In this document: one piece after another, positions 57,207 through 64,000 of the stretch | How positions within the stretch are numbered: position 1 is the first letter of the stretch | Layout: every line of letters begins with the position of its first letter | Assembly (NCBI GenBank): GCA_023078685.1 | Contig: JALGAS010000009.1 | Location: 682,001 to 746,000 of the forward strand | Length of the DNA stretch: 64,000 bases | Direction: 5' to 3' | DNA from: Neopestalotiopsis rosae | Taxonomy: Eukaryota > Ascomycota > Sordariomycetes > Amphisphaeriales > Sporocadaceae | The notes under the pieces: model-generated | Told to the model about the DNA's origin: nothing | The model's database searches: none | The model's input: only the letters and a program-made list of their open reading frames with translations | Translations under genes and position numbers: made by a program

Positions 57207-58118
57207 TATTTTCTACCCTGTATGTCGACAAAAATAACCTGTAGGTGTTGTAGACAGGGTATCGGTTCCCTCTTCCGTTGACTGAACTTGGCTGCAGCGG
57301 TTCCGTGCCTATAGTCTTTCCCTTGGCCAGCTTGGCATGCGAACAACGGGACAGTGCACGTCTTATATCGTCTGTATCGTGGTTCTGAAAATTCTCTTGG
57401 CCTTACCTTGATGGATGATGAGTAGCACTGGAACCTCGCATGCGAGGAAGGTGTCAATGGGTTCATCTGACTACCACAACTGACTTCTCGATTCGGGTGG
57501 GCTAGCCTCGGGCTCAGTCAAGGCGAGCGGCTGGCCATTTCGAGGAAGCGGCACTAGACATGACTTGTGTGCGATGAGGAGAAGAAAGTCGCTAGAAGAA
57601 CCCCATTGCAGACCGCTTATTTTTCCCACTGAGTAGCTGGGGTGGTGGTCAAATAAATTGAAAAAGTACTTTGGATTCCAGCACGACTCGATACGGAAAC
57701 CCGGTTGGTCCAATGGCCCCGCACTGGCGAATGATGCGCAGGACCATACTTGCCGTTTATAGAAGGTCGAGGGAGGAATGGTGATGGCAACATTGAAGAT
57801 TTATAGTGGCCATGCCCGTAATGCTAAACCTAGCAATGTAACCCGGGTGAAATTTAAGCTTTATTGAGCTATTTTGCATGCAGCCCCCAATGCTTGTTAT
57901 TCGTCGCAGGCCAATCACTTGGAGCACTTTTGGCTGGGATTCTCGCAAACTGTCACTTGAGCTGAAAAAACCAGGCGAGGCATTGTAGAAAGGATACATT
58001 TAGTCAAATTATATACGAGAAGGACAAAGTGTCTATGTGGTCAAGTTTGGACAATAAATAAGCAACGCTGTCATTGCAACATTAGATCAAATCGGATCAG
58101 ATCATAATCATATCCCCC
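57207..58118. other. Intergenic region upstream of aspartic protease
   Basis: A 912-base spacer holding the protease promoter (TATA-like element at 57362-57367 on the minus strand) and the 3' end of the oxalate decarboxylase gene. Nothing else is seen. Confidence 0.5.
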
Positions 58119-59865
58119 TTAAAAATTGCTCTCGCCACCAGCCAGGGCAGTCATGTTGGTGTTGCCGGGCTTGATGAGCGTCTTGTCCTTGGGGAGGCTG
58201 TCGAGCAGCTCGTCGGTCAGGTTGAGCGTGTCCTTGACGACCTGGCGCGGAGTCAAAGCCAGCCACTGGGATAAGCTGACGTCGGTGAACTTGGGCGCCT
58301 GCAGCACCTCGAGGAAGATGACGTCCTCGGTGCCCGTGTTCTCAATGTAGTGCGAGTTGGCCGCCTCAATGTAGCCGACGTCGCCGGCGGTAAAGTCAAA
58401 GGTGCGGGCGGCGCTGGGGGCGGCGAAGACGGTGATGCGGCCGCTGCCCTGCAAAAAGTAGTTCCACTCGTCCGAGGTGGTGTGCCAGTGAATCTCGCGC
58501 ATGGCGCCCGGCTCGACGACGACCAGGGCGGCCGAGAACATGTCGGCCACGGGGAAGGTGGTCGGGTCGATGATCTTGACGGTGCCGCCGGGGGTGACGT
58601 ACGGTGCCTGCTGCGACCAGTGGTAGGTGTAGCCCGAGGTGCCGACGAGGGAACCGGAAGAAGAAGTAATGTTCTGCTCCTTGATGTCGGCGGGAGCCGG
58701 GGTTCCGTTGAAGATGAAGAGCTCCTTGTCCGGCACATTCTCAAACTCCTGGACATTGGCCTGCAGGTTCTTGGACATGACGGATGTGGGTGTGCGCATG
58801 AACATCTCAGTGGCGAGGAAAGTTCCGTCCTCGGAGAAGGCTCCGTCATCAAAGACGAGCATGAACTCGCAGCCCTCCTCGAGAGCTTGGATGCTGTGCG
58901 GTACACCGGGCGGGAAGAACCACACATCTCCAGCTGTGATATCGTCGATGAAGGACTTGCCATTGTCATCAATGGCGGCGAGTCGTACGGATCCCTTGAG
59001 CATGAGAGCCCACTCACCGGCCGTGTGCCACTATATTACAATAATCAGTGGCATGTTCTCTAGGTAAGCAAAGAGAGCAGGATACTTACGTGAAGCTCAC
59101 GATAGGCATGAGGCTCAAGGCGCATGTCTACGGCGGCCATCTTGGTGGCAATGGGAAGGACAGCGGTGTTCTGCTGACGAGCCCAACCAGCATTGTCCTG
59201 ACCAAGTTTGTTGTGAGAAAGTCTGTTTACGAGTTAGAATAAATGATCTCTCAGTGGAATTGCTATGCCATACCCCAGAGGCCACATGGCGTTTGGCACA
59301 TCTCCCTGATCCGTCGAGGGGGGAGCATAGAGATCAGGGTTCAACTTCTCATATTCGAATGTCCCTGAACCAAGGATTAGTCAAGCTTGTTGAGAGTTAT
59401 GGTCGAGTCACAACTTACTCGGGCCCGGGTCAGTGGCGCCCTTGGATCCACGAATAGGTTGGGGCTTCTCGACACTGTTGAAGTCGAGGTAGAGACCCAG
59501 CTTCTCCGAAGCCTCTTGGCCATTGACGAGCTCTGGATCATCGACCACGGCGGAGTCACCTCCCGAGATGGCCGGACGAGAGGCATAGCCTGTGAGCAGG
59601 CTCTCGTCTCCGTACAGAGAGCCAGAGGCTGCTGTCGCCTGTGGGATTTGAGGAGATACACCAGCAACGTCACCAGAGTTCTCTCCATAGTCCATCCTGC
59701 AGAGAGGTCAGTTACACATTTACGCCATATAGACTGATGGATTCTCTGGAACGCAAAATTCCAGAATCGCCATTGATAAGAACAAGAAGTGACTGACTGA
59801 GGAGCAGGACGGGCCAGCGCCATGGGCAAAAGGCCCAAGGCCACGGTTGATTTCTTCAGCTGCAT
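58119..59865 (-). CDS. Secreted bicupin oxalate decarboxylase
   Basis: Five exons on the minus strand (59798-59865, 59419-59696, 59274-59364, 59090-59222, 58119-59030) encode 493 aa. Residues 1-19 are a signal peptide (LGLLPMALARP). Two cupin domains follow. Domain 1 has the metal site ELHWHTAGEWALML plus the closing FFPPGVPHSIQA. Domain 2 has EIHWHTTSDEWNYFLQG and the closing EAANSHYIEN. In each the H-x-H-x3/4-E ligands and the distal His for Mn(II) are present. Fungal enzymes of this layout split oxalate to formate and CO2, needed by fungi that secrete or meet oxalate. A bacterial OxdC-type lid motif (SENST) was not located, so oxidase activity cannot be excluded. A TATA box lies 150 bases upstream. 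Confidence 0.92.
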
Positions 59866-60013
59866 GTTTTCTTGTAGAAGCTTTTGGCTAACAACTTGTG
59901 ACAATCAACTAGGAGGTCTGATGAATATTTTCCGAGCTCAGGCAGAAGGGGAGATCTAGCCGTGTGTCTACAAGGGAAACAAACGCCTCTCGTCTGCAGA
60001 GATCATCGACACA

Positions 60014-60019
60014 TTTATA
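60014..60019 (-). promoter_or_regulatory. TATA box of oxalate decarboxylase gene
   Basis: TATAAA on the minus strand, about 150 bases before ATG 59865. Motif match in a plausible place. Confidence 0.45.
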
Positions 60020-61127
60020 CTTGTTGTCCCGTATGACGATCATCGGCGACTTACACGACCATAGTCGAGAAGGGCCAGGGCCAACGACTAAGCAAAAACG
60101 GTCTCGTCAACTGAAAATGATTGCAGGGGCATCATAGTAGCATCAGCGATACCGACATAGCTCCGTCCGACACCCTGCCAAGGAGCCATGTCTTTCTTCA
60201 AGGGGAGGGCAAAAACTAGTAGTCTTTTGATCTTTTCTTCGGTTCTCGACGTAATGTCCATGGGGAGTGATGATGAGGAGGGGAAAAGGCGATCTGCCGT
60301 GCGACCCGGACCTTGACACAGAGACATATGCATACGTCAAAGAGAGAGAGGGAAGCGGAATTTCCTGGATCAGGGCAGATGCGAAAGTACGGATGACAAA
60401 AGCCTTCCCCAGGAATAACTGGTATGCTACTACCTACTACTACTCAGTACTCACTGCCGATGGACGATGCAAAGGACCGTACGAAGTAAAAACATCGGCA
60501 CTAATGGCCACGGAAGAATTGAGATGGAAACCCACTTCGCACAGATACTTGTGCATCACAAGTGGCCTTGGTGGCCATGCGAGGCTGGTTAGTCTACCAT
60601 GTAGTAGCAGTGTCGATCACTAGGTTCCACGGTCGTGCTGTGGGCGAGGCGGGATATCCGTGGTGGCACCGTGGGGTTTGAAGAATTTCCCACTTTGAAA
60701 TTCCCACCTAGATTTCCACTCTGAACGCGCACCAATGTCGCCCACGGGCACAGTGAAAGCTTAATTGTACATCGGCAACCACCAACACAGACATTGGTCA
60801 GCCTGAACGCGCACACTCGTGGATCCCAAAGCGTTGCCAAGCAATGGGGCCTATGTATGGCTCCATACGATGTATGAAAGCCAAGCAAAAGCCGTTGTCA
60901 AAGTGTTGTTATTCTTTCTTCTTTCGTGCGCAGTGAACGGACAGAGATCTTCTCTTGTGCATATTGCCTTGCATTTGGCTGCTTCTCATCCGATCAGCAC
61001 GCCCTGTTTGCTGCGCCTCGGATATAAGTCATCACAGGTCCGCGACTCAAGTATTAAGGACGGGAGTTTCTAATATGCCACTAGCCCGGTACAGGATTGA
61101 AATGCATAAGCCGCCCTGGTAGCTTCG

Positions 61128-61143
61128 ATCTCTCTCTCTCTCT
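61128..61143. repeat. (TC)n microsatellite
   Basis: About seven TC units, read directly, in the spacer between the oxalate decarboxylase and permease genes. Confidence 0.7.
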
Positions 61144-62511
61144 AAAAGCAGTCCCAAGAAAGGTTCCGCGAAATTGTTTAGACCCGGGTAACCGGCAGTA
61201 GATGCGGGTTGTCTAATCCAAAAGACGCATCAGCACTTGCTGTAAATAGGTGCCCGTCGTCGACTTTCTAGAAAGTCGGTCCGCCCACTTTGTCCACTTT
61301 CTCCAGTCGGAAAACCGCCGTGGCAGGCGCCGCGGCGGCCAGCCTGCCAGCCAATACAGTCGGCCGCATTTTCGTCTGGTTTTTTTTCCCGTTTCTTCTT
61401 TTTTTTTTCTCTGCTTGGTCATGATGTAACCGGCGTTCGGCACATGCAAGGTGCCACACTTGCGCCCACATGGATGTACGCAAACCGTGGTAGCATCGCG
61501 CAGTTTCGGGCTCGGGGAGAATGTAGGTCAAAGGAGCTTCGGCGATAAAAACAATTCACCAATGCTCCATGTTTGTTGTTATTGTTGCGGTGATTTATTC
61601 CCCATGTGCTGGGGTTCGGCTCCAAGGAGAGAGAGCTTCGGATGCAGTATTCCTGTAAGCGCTTATATTTCCACATCTTGTGACTCAAGCCATGTTCTCT
61701 TTTGGCGGCGGCTATACAGGCAATCCAGAACAGGAACACAAGGCTTTTCAAAGTTTCAATCTAGCATCTCAGATCTCAAAAACTCAGAATTAGCAGCTTT
61801 CTGGCGGCTCGACCCGTGTATAGGGGGCAGGCAGTCAATCAGTCTGTCAGTGAACGTGGTTGAGATCTGGAGGTAAAAAAGCATAAAAGGGCACACTCGG
61901 TCCAGCCCATGCTGAGGTTGGCAAGGTGGATCTCGAGGATCAGCATTAGTGTATACTACTCCGCGTAATGTTACAGGGCTTATTAGCCAGGGGTGGAGCG
62001 GCATAGTCACATACCCATGGTTACTCTGCAGGCCTTCGGGGAGACTCCAGGCAAGGTCGAATCAAGCTTTTCCAAGACCAGCCAAGACATTGTCGCTTCT
62101 GGGCATACACACGTGAATGCCGCCTGGTTATTGATTTGTGCCTCTCTCCTCGCTTCTTCTCTCCCCTCGTCTACTCTCTCATCTCGGCGCATTTCGGTCT
62201 TTCGGCTTCTGTTATCATATCTATTATATTCCGCACGCCAGGCATCTTCACAGCTTAGTGCTGAGGGTGTCAGCATGCGGTCAAATATCCGGGTTATTGA
62301 GGCCCAGCTCTAGGTTGCGATTGGTGCACGATCAATAAAGATGAAATGAGCGGCATGAATAGTCCGAATCTGACCCGACTGGGCACAAGTATTACAATAT
62401 CTAGGCGTATGAGTTCAGGTGAGCACAATCCTCGCTACTATTCCAAGAAGCGAGCCTTTGCTGAGATGATCTAGATGACAGGTTTCCCGGCGGTCCCGCG
62501 TCCATAATCAT

Positions 62512-64000
62512 CTATCGTCCGACAATCTTCAGTTCCAGGTAGCGAGCTGGGACGTAGACAAAGAGACTGAAGACGAATGCCAACTGATTTCCGACATCAC
62601 CACCATAGTCGCCAATCTTGATCGCAATGACACCGACATACCAAGTTGTCGACATTCCAAGAACAGCTAGCACAGAAAAGTCAGCATTGAGCCAGATTGG
62701 ACTACAAAGAAAGACTGTGCAAAACACTTACCTCCAATGATACCCAGAGCGAAAGCCAAACCACCAGCGTATCCAACTGGCATCTGCTTGGGGTCGTTCC
62801 AACCCTCCAAGTTGTAGTTTGCGTAGTTGCCCTTGCGGAACCAGTAGTGCTCAACAAAGATGATGACAAAGAAGGAAGTCGTGAAGTATCCGAGCAGAGA
62901 GAGGAAGTTCTCAAGATAAGTCAAAAGCTGATCCTTGCCCGCAAGTCCGAGAAGAATGACGGCGACGAAGCACAGCAGTGCCCAGATGAATCGAGGAACG
63001 ACGGCCAGAGGCCTGGCGAATTGCTAGAAACTCATAATCAGTATGTGGCTCAAACATGTCACTCAGTATTGGTACGGACCTGAATACTCAGACCGGCCGA
63101 GTAGATGGCAATGCAGTTCATGCCGATACCGGACAAGACCAGGAGGAAGAGGACAAACTTGGCAAAGCCATAGGGATGAACCATGGTCTGGATGAGGAAA
63201 CCAATGCCTTCCTCGTATTCTCCAGCCCAGTCTTCCTTGTAGTTGAGTGCGCTGGCTACAACGCAACCAAGGACCATGCCAATACAAGTCGGGATGCAGA
63301 TACCAAGACTGGTCAGGAGGAACACCTTGACTCTCGAGGTGTTGACAGGGTACTCGACATAGTAGTCGCTGACAACACTAGCCCACGATGATGACGAACC
63401 GTAGACAACTCCGAAGAGAGTGAGCAGCATTCCACTATAGGTAGATCCTTCGAGGGTGGTCGGTGTGTGGATATCGCCAAAGCTAGCAGTCTCGCCGTAC
63501 ATGACCATGAAGATGACCAAAAAGACAAGCCAAGCAAACTTTTCGTAGTGGAAAACCACCTTGAGTCCAAAGAAGGAGATGATGAGACCGGCGACGGCGC
63601 AAATGACGACGCCCAGAGCGCTGCCAATCTTGCCATCACTGACGGCGCTCAGAGCGACACCGCCAGTGATTGATCCCACGGAACTCCAGCCAATCTGCTC
63701 GACGACGTTGAGCAGAGCCATGGCCTTTGACGGCCACCATCCGAGGGAGTATCGGCTGATGGAGATTTGACGAAGACCAGTCGGGGCACCCATGGTGGCG
63801 CACCAGCCAGTGACGGAGCTGCCAATGAGTGTCGAAAAGACAACAATCAGAATGCTCTGACGGAGGTCAAGACCAAGTTCCCAGCCGAGGAAACCGGTGG
63901 CGAAACAACTCACTATACATTGCGCATGTTAGATTCCTTCTATTGAATCTGAGCAAGCCTGCCTGCCTGCTAAGAATGCACACTTACGGTTCATGGTTCC
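62512..64000 (-). CDS. NCS1-family nucleobase permease (purine/cytosine, Fcy2-like); 5' part outside window
   Basis: Four exons are visible on the minus strand: 63988 to beyond 64000, 63080-63912, 62732-63023 and 62512-62666, together about 430 aa of the C-terminal portion. The first junction joins GTMN to LSCFATGFLGWELGLD. Membrane segments include TGLRQISISRYSLGWWPSK, VVEQIGWSSVGSI, VYGSSSSWASVVSDYYVEYP, and the late loop FVEHYWFRKGNYANYNLEGW. These match fungal Fcy2-type purine-cytosine/H+ symporters of the NCS1 family in the plasma membrane. At least the N-terminal tail and TM1 are missing because of the window edge; the existing part is unbroken. Substrate choice among cytosine, adenine, guanine, hypoxanthine, or pyridoxine (Tpn1-like) cannot be settled. 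Confidence 0.9.

Larger units (their letters stand above)
59866..62511. other. Intergenic region between oxalate decarboxylase and NCS1 permease genes
   Basis: A 2.6 kb spacer without a supportable gene. It holds the decarboxylase promoter and the 3' end of the permease. A (TC)n microsatellite lies at about 61,128-61,143, and a T-rich run at 61,380-61,412. Open frames at 61,419-61,751 (minus) and 60,267-60,623 (plus) have no recognisable content. Confidence 0.5.

Overview
The window is nuclear DNA of a filamentous ascomycete (Pezizomycotina, most likely a sordariomycete; the exact genus cannot be read from sequence alone). The reasons are: genes on both strands with no operons; short introns (about 50-130 nt) with GTRNGT donors, CTNAC-like branch points and YAG acceptors; and typical fungal families (NACHT_N-type NLR, GH3 glucosidase, MCT-like and sugar MFS carriers, Git3-type GPCR, fungal transcription factor, GMC oxidoreductase, bicupin oxalate decarboxylase, NCS1 permease). 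I rebuilt exon structures by hand from splice signals. Every multi-exon model that is complete in the window has a coding length divisible by three.

Layout. 1-0.95 kb: 5' part of an NLR-like gene cut by the window edge. 2.3-9.7 kb: a carbon-use block with a secreted GH3 beta-glucosidase, a convergent monocarboxylate-type MFS carrier, a GNAT acetyltransferase and a sugar porter. 9.7-19.5 kb: almost 10 kb with no supportable gene, leading to a Git3/Gpr1-type GPCR (19.5-21.3 kb) whose leader carries an overlapping upstream ORF. 22.0-33.6 kb: a class I glutamine amidotransferase, a SNF2/RING DNA translocase (9 exons), a FAD oxidoreductase and a YwbE-domain plus zinc-finger protein. 34.2-40.4 kb: a degenerate-active-site SDR, a transcription factor whose only visible zinc fingers are at its C-terminus, a broken pogo/Fot1 transposase and a GMC oxidoreductase; this is the most accessory-looking part. 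42.9-54.8 kb: housekeeping genes, namely a histidine phosphatase, the mitochondrial carnitine carrier, an MSC2-like zinc transporter with long His-Asp tracts, ALG1 mannosyltransferase and a UBE2G/Ubc7-type E2. 55.7-64 kb: secreted aspartic protease (with two micro-exons), secreted oxalate decarboxylase, and an NCS1 purine/cytosine permease running off the right edge.

How they fit together. The GH3 enzyme releases sugars outside the cell, the sugar porter can import them, and the Git3-type receptor is of the family that senses carbon; this is a plausible functional theme, not evidence of co-regulation. ALG1, the carnitine carrier, the zinc transporter and the E2 are ordinary eukaryotic housekeeping genes. 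I found no convincing new multi-gene system. The best candidates for a second look are the C-terminal-finger transcription factor with its SDR and GMC neighbours, the YwbE-zinc-finger fusion near the SNF2/RING gene, the NLR at the left edge, and the gene desert upstream of the GPCR.
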